Below are positions 1 to 9,009 of a DNA stretch of 64,000 nucleotides, piece after piece. The stretch spans positions 1 through 64,000 of the forward strand of contig NZ_ALJF01000023.1 of the NCBI RefSeq assembly GCF_000300855.1, in the 5' to 3' direction. The DNA comes from Agrobacterium albertimagni AOL15. Lineage in GTDB: Bacteria; Pseudomonadota; Alphaproteobacteria; Rhizobiales; Rhizobiaceae. The translations under genes and the position numbers were made by a program. The notes under the pieces were generated by a model. That model saw only the letters and a list, made by a program, of their open reading frames with translations, had not been told where the DNA came from and ran no database searches. Within the stretch, counting starts at the first letter, position 1. Each line of letters opens with the position of its first letter.

Positions 1-3000
1 CCGCCGAAGACGATGTCGTTGCCACCGCCGGCATGCACCTCGTCGTCGCCCTGGCCGGCATTGATGACGTCATTGCCATCGCCGCCCGACACCACGTCGT
101 CGCCATCCTCGCCACGCAGAATGTCCGAGCCGCCCTGACCGACCAGAACATCCGTTCCAGCACCACCCAGGATCGTATCGTCACCACCCGCGCCAAGAAG
201 CGCTTCCGCCGCGGCCGTGCCGATCAGCGTGAGGCCTGCGACTGGTGTCGGCGTCGGAGTCGTTCCGCCACCTGTACCAGAGCCGCCACCGGTGCCGCCG
301 CCGGTTCCGGGACCCGCGCCATCGCCGCCATCGTCTCCGTCTCCTTCGCCGTCCGACGGGCCGTCGTCATCCTCGTCCTCACCGTCTTCACCATCGTCGA
401 TGCCGTCATCGTCATCATCATCGTCACCGTCGCTCTGGCCGTCATCGTCAGAGTCGTCATCATCGTTGTCTTCGCCGCCATCGTCAGGACCATCCTCGAG
501 ATCAGACGAGAAGATGTCTTCCGGCAGACCGGTCAGGCCGGTATTGCGGGCGACGATGTCCGAGAAGCCTTGGCCATCGATGAAGTTCTCATAGAGGTCG
601 AAGTTGTCGAAGCGCTCCAGATAGTAGAAGCGATCGGCTTCCTGCAGGCGATCGAACTGTTCGTGCAGAACCACCCAGAAGGTGTCACCGGCCATGCCGC
701 CGTTGAAGTGCTTCTCGGCAAGGCCACCGACCCAGAGATCGACACGATCAATGCCCTTGACCAGGCCGGTGCCATCCTGCTGGACCGTGACGATATTGCC
801 GTTGATCGCCTTGAAGGCGGCAATCTGGTCGGCCTGCAACACGAGATCCGGATAGGCTGCCATGAACTGTGCGAGCACGACATTGCTGATCCCGTTCCGC
901 TGCTGGAAGTCCTGCCAGCTGGAATAGGGGTTCATCGAACCGCCATTGGCTTCGAGGAATTCGACAGCGAACTTGATATAGGGATCGGTCGAGGCCTTCA
1001 GATCGGCCTTCACCTGGTTGAGGGTACCGAGACCCACGTCGCGTCCACGCGCCACGTTGAAGGCGAAGAGATCGGCCCGGATCCGAACGAGGTCGTTGCG
1101 CACCGCATCGACGACGTTGAAGTCGACGTCTTCCGCCGGCTGCTCGACGATGCCAGCAAGGATCGCACCGGTTCCGAGCTGCTCGTAGCCCGGCTTTGGA
1201 TCGTAACCCATGGCCTGCAACTGGGCGAGCTGTTGTGGTGTGAACACGTCGTTGGTCGGGTTCAGGAAGGCATCGAACAGATTGACCGATATGTTCTGCC
1301 CGTCCGGTCCCTTGACCGTGATCGTGTCACCGATCAGCGAGTGGCCGATGCGATAGACCGCAGCGGCAAATTCGTGGCTGATGCCGGCGTCTGCCTTGTC
1401 GTTATAGCCTTCGAAGCCGTGGCTGCCATTGCCTTGGATGCCACCGATAAGCGCATCGGCGAATTCCGTAAAGACGACGCGTTGATACTCGGCTTCGTTG
1501 ACCATCTTGGCGGCCTGGAAGAGCTCTTCCGGCGTGCCCTCAAATCCGGCCGCCTGCAACTTCTCGACATGGAAGTTGTGGTTGCGGGCCCAGATGGTGT
1601 GCATCGAGGTCAGCGTGAAGTTCTCGTTCGCACGACCGTCGCCGCCGATATAGTGGTCAAGCGGGCTGATCACCGGATTGGCGTCGAGCAGAAGCGCATG
1701 GCTCGAGCCCATGAAGTTTCCGGCGAGCTCTCGGACCACGGTCATGTTGTAGCCGCCGTTCTGCGTCCACAGAGTCGGATAGTAGTCCATCAGGGTCTTG
1801 CCGGTACCAAGGCCAGGACCCTCGAAGACGGTTCCGGCCGCCCGGTGATGGTCGAGCAGTTCACGCAGCGTCGACATCAGGTGGAAGCCGGGCGCCGAGG
1901 GATCTTCCGGTCCCATCAGGATGCGCGAGCCCACGCCGCCGCTGCCATCGCTTTCGCGCAGGAACTGGCCGACGATGATGTTCGAACCGTAGACCTGGTT
2001 CTGGTCGACGTAAGGCGATGTCTTGTTGAGATGCTGCGGCGTGTCACTCGCCGATTCCAGCGGGGCTGCCAGCGAGCCACGGGTCAGATCGGTGAAGTTG
2101 GCCGCCGTCGGACCGGAAACGTCCGCGCCGTCAATGATCACCCTGCCGGCCCCACCCTTCGGCAGGAAGTCGAGACCGTGGTCGAAATACTGACCGAAGG
2201 CCATGAAGAAGATGTTCGCATCGTTCGGTGCCTTCGGCAGGTTTGCTTCCTGTGCACCGATGAGATTCGAGATCGCACGCGGGTCGAGCCCGTCGAAGAT
2301 CGGATTGAGGGCCCTGTTGATGATGTTGCCCTGGTCATCCAGCTCGACGCCTGTACCATAGCGGGCTTCGGTCAGGCGAATAAATGGCTCGTCCGCAGAG
2401 CCGAACGTCGGATTGTCGATGTTGTTGCCGTTACCAGAGAGATCCCGGACGCCGCCGGCACCCGCCGTATCATCATCTCCCGCAAAGGCCGGAAGACCCT
2501 TGATGAGATTGGTGATGCCCTGGACGTCACGCGCTGTGTATTCAAAGGCGCCTGCAGGCCCGGGTACCTCACCTGACTCGTTACCATCGTCTTCGTGATC
2601 GTCGCCAGGAGTTGCGAGCTGCGGCGTCTGGCCGGAGAATGTGATCGAGTGCGACCCATTCGAAAGCGTCTTCGTTCCGTTCGTGTTGACCGTCAGGCTA
2701 TAGCTTGCCGGGTCTGTTCCTTCGGGAATCTCGACCACGTCCTGGGCTCTGAGTGTGCCGAGGATGGTGTCCTGGCCACCAGCCGACCGGAACAGGATGC
2801 GGTGCGCCGAAGCGAGGCCGGAAATATCAACCGTATCGTTTCCTTCAGAACCGTTGATGGTGATCGTGTTGAAGTTCAGGCTGGTCGGATTGAAGTTGCC
2901 GAGTGCGAAGACTTGGTCGCTGCCCGGCCCGGTGTTGATGATGATCTCCTCAATGTTATCGAGCTCGGCAATGATGTTGGCACTGGTTGTACCACCGCGG

Positions 3001-6000
3001 GTGATGACGATTTCGGTCGCATTGTTCAATCCGGTGATGCCGGCGCCAAGCGCTGCCGCACGGGAATAGACGCGGAAGACTTCGTTTGTGCCGTCGCCGT
3101 TGATGATGATCGTATCGTTGCCGGTGCCGCCATTGACGAAGTCACGACCATCGCCGACGTTCCAGACAATGATGTCATTGCCCGTTCCGGCGTCGACCGC
3201 ATCGTTGCCGGCGCCGGTGAAGATCACGTCGTTTCCGCCTTGAGCATTGATCGTCGATCCCGTGCCGTCACCAACAATGATGTTTGCACCATTCGTCCCG
3301 TTGATCGTGCCGGCGTCGTAGGAAATGTTCACGGACGCCGTATCGGAAGCTACCCCGTCGCTGACGGTATAGGTTGCTGTCCGGTTCGCCTGGGTCGTGT
3401 AGGTAAAGGTCGTTGAAGCGCCCGTCCGCTGGACCCCAAAATCAGTCTGGTTTTCCGTAACACCAGTGATCGACAGGACCCCGTCGGGATCGGTGTCATT
3501 CTGCAGCAATACCCAGTCGGGCAGTGTAAAGCTGCCTTGGACATTGGTGATGACACTGTCATTTCCGGCAAATGGCACATCGTTGACAGACACGACGTTC
3601 ACGGTGGTCTTGGCAGTATTGCTGTTGAAGACACCGTCATTGACCGTGACTTCGATGAGGCGGTCGACAATGCTGGGGTTGTCAGAACTGTTGCGGAACT
3701 GGATCGCCTGGATTGCTGCCTGCCAGAAGCCGATCTGGGGTTCGTTGCCTGTGAGCGTGACCGTGATGCGGCCCGGCACACTCGTGTCTACCGCGCTGTT
3801 GATATTGCCCGGCAGGTTGTTCGGAATGACGAAACTGTCGCCCTGCTGTGCATTCGTCAGAACGATACGAGCGGAGACAATGCGATCATTCTCGACGATG
3901 ACCGGAGCCGAAGCGACGCTCTGGTCTGCGCCGTCCTCCGTAAAGGTCGCCTCGTAGTCGACCACGGGAGCGGTCGTATAGGTGATCGCGAGGTTGTCGA
4001 TGCTGACCAGGTCATTGTTGCCGAGCGCCGTCGTCACGAACCGAACAATCGCATTCTCAGTGAACGGCCCGGTCAGCGTAATGTTGCGATTGGCAGTGTT
4101 TGTGTTGCTATTGATGAGGTCGACCTGCACGAAGTTCGCCGCGCTGCCGTCTCTGGAGAAAAAGACACGGACGCTCTCGTTGTCATTCGGATCGAGGCCA
4201 GATTCCTGGATCGAATAGGCAAGTGTTGCCGTCGTCGCTCCGGCCAGGTTCACCGCTCTCTGGATCTGCGCGCCATCACCGCCTGCGAAGCGAAGCACGT
4301 TGGTGTTGTTGTCGAGCTGGATCTGGCCACCGGTAACAACGTTGCCTGTGGTGGTATCGTTGGTTTCGACCCAAGACGAAGCCCAGGTTGCAGTTCCGTT
4401 GGAGTTGTTGTGGGCCGGTGTATCGAAGTTGTCGCGGTACTGGCTCGACGGCGTCTGCAGATAGAGCTTCGGCGGTGTCAGCGAAACATCACCATCGGCA
4501 AACCGCAGGACCTCGATGTTCTTCAGGCGGTCGACGCCATCGGAATTAATCAGCCCGAGTGCGCCGGTCGGGTCGACCTGAACATGGGTGACCGTGATGC
4601 TGCCGTCGGCATTCTGCTCGATAGAATAGTTCGCCCGAACGTCGGAATAGACTGCAACGTCGACATCTCCCGATTTGCCGCCGTCGACGATTTCACGAAC
4701 GATCTTCATCTGGCCTGGCGTGATGGCGCGCTCGAGCAGAAGATCGGAGAGAGCCTTACCGCCAAAAGCCGGTGCCGTATTCGCCGGGATTTCACCGTTG
4801 ACGAGCTGCGACTGCAGATAGACAGGACCTGCAAGGCTGTCGGCCGTGTAAATGGGTCCATCCTGCGTTGGCGAGATCCTGATCCGAACATTCAGCCAGG
4901 CGTCGCCGTCGATGACGTCGTCACCGCCACGGCCCTCGATCACGTCGCTGCCACCGCCGCCGAGGAGAATGTTGCCGTCGTCGAAGGCGATTTCGGCTTC
5001 CCGGGCAGCTTCACCCACGGTCGCGCTATTCTGCACCAGGTTGCCGAGCAATTCGCGCAAGCCGGCGATACGATCGATACCGGCCTGGCTCAGATGGTGC
5101 TTGATCATGGTGTTTTCGGCACCGGCGAGGTTCGCATCCGGCTCGGCTTCCGGATCCGGCGTTGTCGGGAAGGCTGTCGAGCGGTTGTCGCCCTTCAAGA
5201 GGTCGTTCTGTTTGTAGCCTGAAAGTCCTTCCACGGCGTCGAAGCGGTTGCGCAAGATATCCTGCTGATCGGTCGTGAAGATCGGCCGCAGAAGGTCAGC
5301 GTCTGCCGACTTGGTGCTTCCCTTGTAGATTGCCCAGTCGTAGCCCCACATGCCTTCGTTGCGCATGACGCTTTCGCCTTGGACCATGATGTCGTCGCCG
5401 GATTCGGCGTCGAAATCATGCTCGTTCTCACCGGCGAACATGACGTCATGGCCGAGAATGGTCGAATTGAAGAAGAGCTCGGAGTTGTCGCCTGCGGTCG
5501 TGTCGAAACCATTGCCGGCTTCGATCCAGTCGTCGCCTTCGTTGCCGAGCAGGAAGTCGCCACCGTCGCCACCGAGCATGAAGTCGTCGCCTTCGCCGCC
5601 GAACATTTCCTTGCCGTCCGGGCCGGCGATCAGGACGTCGGAACCCTGGTTGCCGAAAACGAGTGCCAGACCCGACCCGGCATGGATGACGTCGTTTCCT
5701 TCTTCACCCATGAGGAAGTCGGTTTCGCCGATGTCGGTGCCGGCATTGGTGATAATGTCGTCGCCTTCACCGCCATGGATCTTGTCGACACCATAGCCGG
5801 CTTCGATGCGGTCGTTGCCGCCGCGACCCCAGACCGAATCGTCACCGCCGCCGGAGATGATCGTGTCGTCGCCGTTCGTTCCCTGGATGAGGACATGGTC
5901 GAGACCATTGTACTTGATGAAGTTCGCGCCTCGCTGGACCAAAGGTGCGAGAGCATTGAGGAACGGATCTGTGCCAACCGGATCGGTGTAGCCCCATTTC

Positions 6001-8687
6001 GTCTGCTCGGCGAGATCGACATAGAGAACATGGTCCGGGACCGAGAAGATGTCGCCCGGTACAGCATAGCCTGTCTGACCGATGTCGGTGTTGCGGATGA
6101 CCATTTCGGCAAAGGAATTGGCTTCCAGCTCGTTCAGCAGGTTCAGGCCCTGGGTACGCGACAGATAGTAGAAACGGTCGCCGTTCTGCAGGTTTTCAAG
6201 CTGCAGTTCGAAGACGAAGGAGAAAGTGGAGCCCAGCATGCCACCGAAGGCCATCTTCTTTTCGGCCAGACCGCCAATCCAGAGATCGACGTCATTCAGG
6301 CCGCCGAGATTGCCGGCATAGGAGCCGGTGCCGTTCAGGAAGGCCTGACGATCGGCTTCATTCAGTGAGCTGTCACCGAAGACCAGCTTCATGGCGGCAT
6401 CACGCTTCGCGTCCGCTGTCGTCGCAGATGCAATTGTAGAATGCGTGCCATAGGCTGCGATGAAGTTGACGATCGAGGCCGGGTTCTTGAGGTTCATGCC
6501 GAAGTCGACCCAGTTCTTGTAGGGGTCGAGCTGTGTGTCGCCGTTGGCGATCGCCTTGAACTGGGCGCGCGCAGCATTGAGGCCAGGCAGACCGGTCTCG
6601 CGGCCACGCGCGATGTTCAGCGCCGCGAGGTCGAGCGGAATGCCGACCAGGTGGTTGCGCAGGACGTCCGTGACGAACTCGTCGATCTCGTTGCCGACCT
6701 GGCCGGTCATGCCGCGTATGACGGCGCCGGCACCCTGGTCGGCGGTGATCGAGCCTGGCGCATAGGCCGTCGGGTTCAGGAAGGCGGTGAAGAGATCCAT
6801 GGAACTCTTGACGCCCGTGGCGCTGACGCTGTCGACGGTTTCATTCAACATCGAATGGCCGAAGCGATAGACGACATGCGCGAACTCGGCAAAGATCGCC
6901 GGATTGATGTCCATCGACGGGTTGAAGACGAAGGCGTCGACATCGGGCTGGATTTTCCGCGCGAACTCCTCGAACACCAGATGCTGATACTGCATTTCCG
7001 TGGTGAAGCGCGCTGCCTGGAAGAGGCGTTCGCCGTCCCATTTCAGCGCGTCTTTGATGGCCGCGAGGCTGCCGACTGGCAGCGACTGGACATCTGTTGC
7101 GAGCCACTCGTTCAGGAAGGCGAAATTACCGTTCTGAGCAGCCGCAATTGCCTGATCTTTGACCTGCTCGACGATACGGTTGTGCTCGGAATGGAAAATG
7201 TGATGGACAGCGGTCAGGCCGATGTTTTCGTTGCCACGACCGTCACCCGTAACGAAATGCGCATCAAGGAGTTCGTTGTCATAGGTCGTTGCCTGGCCAA
7301 GCGAATTCAGCTGAATAGCGTTGTTCGCGACATTGTCGGCATCCGCCACTTTCATGATGGGGGCGGTTGAAGGATCCCGGTCATGATCGACCAGCCCGGG
7401 GACCGCGTTGTGGGCGATGTCGTCGAGGAAGGCGTGGCTGGTCAGGACGGCATTTGCGAGGCTGATCGGCGTGGTGAGATTGCCTTCGACCCATACGATA
7501 TTGTTGGGAGTGCCGGTGGCGACCATCGGAAGGCCGTTCGGGCCGCGAACGAATTCGCCGTAGGCATCCATCTTGAACAACGGCACCGCCCCGACAAATT
7601 CGTCGGTCAAGTTGATGCCGAGCACCTCACGCGCCTGCGCCTTGACTTCGCCCCAAGTGGCGATGCCCTTCGCACCTTCGAGCAGGTGACCGGTCGATAC
7701 GGGCTTGCCGTCGACCATCTTGTACTCGCGCAGAAAGAGCTGCTTGGACGCAACCGAGGAATAGGTCTGGTTCTGATCAACGAAGGGCGTTGTCAGATTG
7801 AGCGGTGTCTGCGGTGCGCGCGTCAGCACCATGTAGTTGGTGAAACTGCCGGGCACGTAGAGCGGGTCATCCGGAGCGAGCGGAATGTAGATCTTCTCGT
7901 TGCCGCCCTTCTGCACCAGGTCGAGGCCGTGGTCGAAGAACTGGCCGAACAGAGTGAACCACGAATTGTAGGACGCCGAGAGGCCTTCGTCCGGCGACAC
8001 GTTTTCGATCAGGAGGGACGGACCATCGAAGGTGATGCCGTAGGTGGTCTCGAGCGCCGGCGCCAGGGTATTGGTGACATCAGCAATGAGCACGGCGACC
8101 GTCTTCTGGTCGGCTGCCGGAAGCTGACTGTTGGCCGTCTTGGCCGAAGCCAGAAGTCCATCGAACTGAGTCTTTATCGACGTCACCGCGTTGAGTACAT
8201 TGCCCGTGAAGCCGGCCTGCATGAGGGCCGTGTAGATCGCGGCAGGATTCGACAGCGTCTGGTCGACGATCAGGTTCGAGATCAGTCGGGGATCGGCATC
8301 GGCAACGGCGCCGGTCGGGTTATAGGCCCCGCCGATCGTCGTGAAACTGGTCTGCCCGGTCCGGATCTGGAAGGTGTCCCCGTCGCTGACACGCCACTCG
8401 TCACCGAGCAGATCGAGGAACGGCTGATCCACAGCGCCCCAATTTTCGCGACCGGCGCCGAGATTGTTGTAGCTTCCGTCGACGGTACGCAAACCGTAAG
8501 GGACATGTTCTGCGCTGATCGCAAGCGTGGCGCCAGCTGTGCCTGCCGGTACCACGTTGCCGAGCTCATCGACCCATATGTTCGTGAGTGCCACTGCGCT
8601 GGTGCCGGAATGTGCAATCGAGTTCGCCTCGGCGATCTTGATCTGCCGCAGGATGAATTCGAGATCGTGCTGATTGACCTGGACCAT
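1..8687 (-). CDS. Giant tandem haem peroxidase / RTX calcium-repeat protein (C-terminus beyond window)
   Basis: One uninterrupted frame of at least 2895 codons, reading out of the window. Two animal-type (An_peroxidase) haem peroxidase domains are visible. The first has distal His near residue 253 in FGQFFDHGLD and proximal His near 611 in YRFGHSMLNE. The second has His near 2170 in FGQYFDHGLD and His near 2449 in YRIGHSLIGD. Each domain ends with the related pattern VDLWxGGLAEK. RTX nonapeptide repeats (GGxGxDxxx) lie at about 930-1060, 1237-1265, 1794-1862 and again from about 2822 to the window edge. Cadherin/VCBS-like repeats fill about 1416-1782. A poly-Asp/Glu linker (about 2727-2785) and a Gly/Thr/Pro linker precede the last RTX block. 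There is no N-terminal signal peptide, so type I secretion through an unseen C-terminal signal is inferred, as for other RTX proteins. The start is an ATG giving MVQVNQHDLEFILRQ; the Shine-Dalgarno match is weak. Substrate is unknown. Confidence 0.93.
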   Translation of the reverse strand, partial: MVQVNQHDLEFILRQIKIAEANSIAHSGTSAVALTNIWVDELGNVVPAGTAGATLAISAEHVPYGLRTVDGSYNNLGAGRENWGAVDQPFLDLLGDEWRVSDGDTFQIRTGQTSFTTIGGAYNPTGAVADADPRLISNLIVDQTLSNPAAIYTALMQAGFTGNVLNAVTSIKTQFDGLLASAKTANSQLPAADQKTVAVLIADVTNTLAPALETTYGITFDGPSLLIENVSPDEGLSASYNSWFTLFGQFFDHGLDLVQKGGNEKIYIPLAPDDPLYVPGSFTNYMVLTRAPQTPLNLTTPFVDQNQTYSSVASKQLFLREYKMVDGKPVSTGHLLEGAKGIATWGEVKAQAREVLGINLTDEFVGAVPLFKMDAYGEFVRGPNGLPMVATGTPNNIVWVEGNLTTPISLANAVLTSHAFLDDIAHNAVPGLVDHDRDPSTAPIMKVADADNVANNAIQLNSLGQATTYDNELLDAHFVTGDGRGNENIGLTAVHHIFHSEHNRIVEQVKDQAIAAAQNGNFAFLNEWLATDVQSLPVGSLAAIKDALKWDGERLFQAARFTTEMQYQHLVFEEFARKIQPDVDAFVFNPSMDINPAIFAEFAHVVYRFGHSMLNETVDSVSATGVKSSMDLFTAFLNPTAYAPGSITADQGAGAVIRGMTGQVGNEIDEFVTDVLRNHLVGIPLDLAALNIARGRETGLPGLNAARAQFKAIANGDTQLDPYKNWVDFGMNLKNPASIVNFIAAYGTHSTIASATTADAKRDAAMKLVFGDSSLNEADRQAFLNGTGSYAGNLGGLNDVDLWIGGLAEKKMAFGGMLGSTFSFVFELQLENLQNGDRFYYLSRTQGLNLLNELEANSFAEMVIRNTDIGQTGYAVPGDIFSVPDHVLYVDLAEQTKWGYTDPVGTDPFLNALAPLVQRGANFIKYNGLDHVLIQGTNGDDTIISGGGDDSVWGRGGNDRIEAGYGVDKIHGGEGDDIITNAGTDIGETDFLMGEEGNDVIHAGSGLALVFGNQGSDVLIAGPDGKEMFGGEGDDFMLGGDGGDFLLGNEGDDWIEAGNGFDTTAGDNSELFFNSTILGHDVMFAGENEHDFDAESGDDIMVQGESVMRNEGMWGYDWAIYKGSTKSADADLLRPIFTTDQQDILRNRFDAVEGLSGYKQNDLLKGDNRSTAFPTTPDPEAEPDANLAGAENTMIKHHLSQAGIDRIAGLRELLGNLVQNSATVGEAAREAEIAFDDGNILLGGGGSDVIEGRGGDDVIDGDAWLNVRIRISPTQDGPIYTADSLAGPVYLQSQLVNGEIPANTAPAFGGKALSDLLLERAITPGQMKIVREIVDGGKSGDVDVAVYSDVRANYSIEQNADGSITVTHVQVDPTGALGLINSDGVDRLKNIEVLRFADGDVSLTPPKLYLQTPSSQYRDNFDTPAHNNSNGTATWASSWVETNDTTTGNVVTGGQIQLDNNTNVLRFAGGDGAQIQRAVNLAGATTATLAYSIQESGLDPNDNESVRVFFSRDGSAANFVQVDLINSNTNTANRNITLTGPFTENAIVRFVTTALGNNDLVSIDNLAITYTTAPVVDYEATFTEDGADQSVASAPVIVENDRIVSARIVLTNAQQGDSFVIPNNLPGNINSAVDTSVPGRITVTLTGNEPQIGFWQAAIQAIQFRNSSDNPSIVDRLIEVTVNDGVFNSNTAKTTVNVVSVNDVPFAGNDSVITNVQGSFTLPDWVLLQNDTDPDGVLSITGVTENQTDFGVQRTGASTTFTYTTQANRTATYTVSDGVASDTASVNISYDAGTINGTNGANIIVGDGTGSTINAQGGNDVIFTGAGNDAVDAGTGNDIIVWNVGDGRDFVNGGTGNDTIIINGDGTNEVFRVYSRAAALGAGITGLNNATEIVITRGGTTSANIIAELDNIEEIIINTGPGSDQVFALGNFNPTSLNFNTITINGSEGNDTVDISGLASAHRILFRSAGGQDTILGTLRAQDVVEIPEGTDPASYSLTVNTNGTKTLSNGSHSITFSGQTPQLATPGDDHEDDGNESGEVPGPAGAFEYTARDVQGITNLIKGLPAFAGDDDTAGAGGVRDLSGNGNNIDNPTFGSADEPFIRLTEARYGTGVELDDQGNIINRALNPIFDGLDPRAISNLIGAQEANLPKAPNDANIFFMAFGQYFDHGLDFLPKGGAGRVIIDGADVSGPTAANFTDLTRGSLAAPLESASDTPQHLNKTSPYVDQNQVYGSNIIVGQFLRESDGSGGVGSRILMGPEDPSAPGFHLMSTLRELLDHHRAAGTVFEGPGLGTGKTLMDYYPTLWTQNGGYNMTVVRELAGNFMGSSHALLLDANPVISPLDHYIGGDGRANENFTLTSMHTIWARNHNFHVEKLQAAGFEGTPEELFQAAKMVNEAEYQRVVFTEFADALIGGIQGNGSHGFEGYNDKADAGISHEFAAAVYRIGHSLIGDTITVKGPDGQNISVNLFDAFLNPTNDVFTPQQLAQLQAMGYDPKPGYEQLGTGAILAGIVEQPAEDVDFNVVDAVRNDLVRIRADLFAFNVARGRDVGLGTLNQVKADLKASTDPYIKFAVEFLEANGGSMNPYSSWQDFQQRNGISNVVLAQFMAAYPDLVLQADQIAAFKAINGNIVTVQQDGTGLVKGIDRVDLWVGGLAEKHFNGGMAGDTFWVVLHEQFDRLQEADRFYYLERFDNFDLYENFIDGQGFSDIVARNTGLTGLPEDIFSSDLEDGPDDGGEDNDDDDSDDDGQSDGDDDDDDDGIDDGEDGEDEDDDGPSDGEGDGDDGGDGAGPGTGGGTGGGSGTGGGTTPTPTPVAGLTLIGTAAAEALLGAGGDDTILGGAGTDVLVGQGGSDILRGEDGDDVVSGGDGNDVINAGQGDDEVHAGGGNDIVFG

Positions 8688-8696
8688 GCCTTTTTC

Positions 8697-8707
8697 GGGG
8701 ATACCCC
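8697..8707. repeat. Short palindrome next to the peroxidase start
   Basis: GGGG-ATA-CCCC lies 10 bases upstream of the peroxidase ATG. In the mRNA it could fold into a small hairpin close to the ribosome binding region. It may be chance. Confidence 0.25.
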
Positions 8708-8830
8708 GCCTCCGCTTTTCACGCCCCTGTGACTTTTTGTCAGGGTTTTGTCAGAAGAGCAGCGTCTCACAGCCGTGAGAAATCGATAGGGAAATTGGTC
8801 CCGCGATATTTTGGATCAAAGTCCAATTTT

Positions 8831-8852
8831 AGTTCAGACCTTGGTCTGAACT
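8831..8852. promoter_or_regulatory. Perfect 10-bp dyad between divergent peroxidase and sensor kinase genes
   Basis: AGTTCAGACC, spacer TT, then GGTCTGAACT: two perfect 10-base arms. It sits in the shared divergent upstream region, about 145 bases before the peroxidase start and about 120 before the kinase leader ORF. A dyad of this size is typical of an operator for a dimeric regulator. The adjacent NarL-type regulator is an obvious candidate, but that link is inference. Confidence 0.55.
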
Positions 8853-8973
8853 TCTTGCGAACGCAGTCGACAAGAAGACTTAAGCGTGCATGAATCCAAA
8901 CCCAAGTGTAGGCAGAAAAACTGCGTAACTATACTGAGCGCCCCTATGAGGCGCAGGGGGGAAGAGAAAATCG

Positions 8974-9009
8974 ATGCTGACGCTCTGGGCAGAACTCGGC
9001 CCGGTCTGA
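8974..9009 (+). CDS. Putative 11-residue leader peptide coupled to the sensor kinase
   Basis: ATG-CTG-ACG... encodes MLTLWAELGPV and stops at TGA. The A of that stop is also the first base of the kinase ATG (TGATG overlap). A strong Shine-Dalgarno stretch, GGGGGAAGAG, precedes it by 7 bases, whereas the kinase ATG has no good site of its own. This arrangement suggests translational coupling. The peptide has no recognisable function, and the alternative is that the kinase begins upstream at GTG 8886 or ATG 8946 in its own frame. Confidence 0.35.
   Translation: MLTLWAELGPV

Noticed and set aside
330-500. Dense simple-sequence stretch rich in CATCGTC/GTCATC, resembling a repeat array
   Set aside because: It is explained by the poly-Asp/Glu linker of the peroxidase and has no regular spacers, so it is not CRISPR or a DNA-level repeat system.
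33-2576. Long plus-strand reading frame of 847 codons rich in Val, Ala, Ile and Arg
   Set aside because: It is the antisense shadow of the giant peroxidase gene, whose minus-strand frame has clear haem-peroxidase and RTX motifs throughout. The same holds for other plus-strand frames up to 8732.
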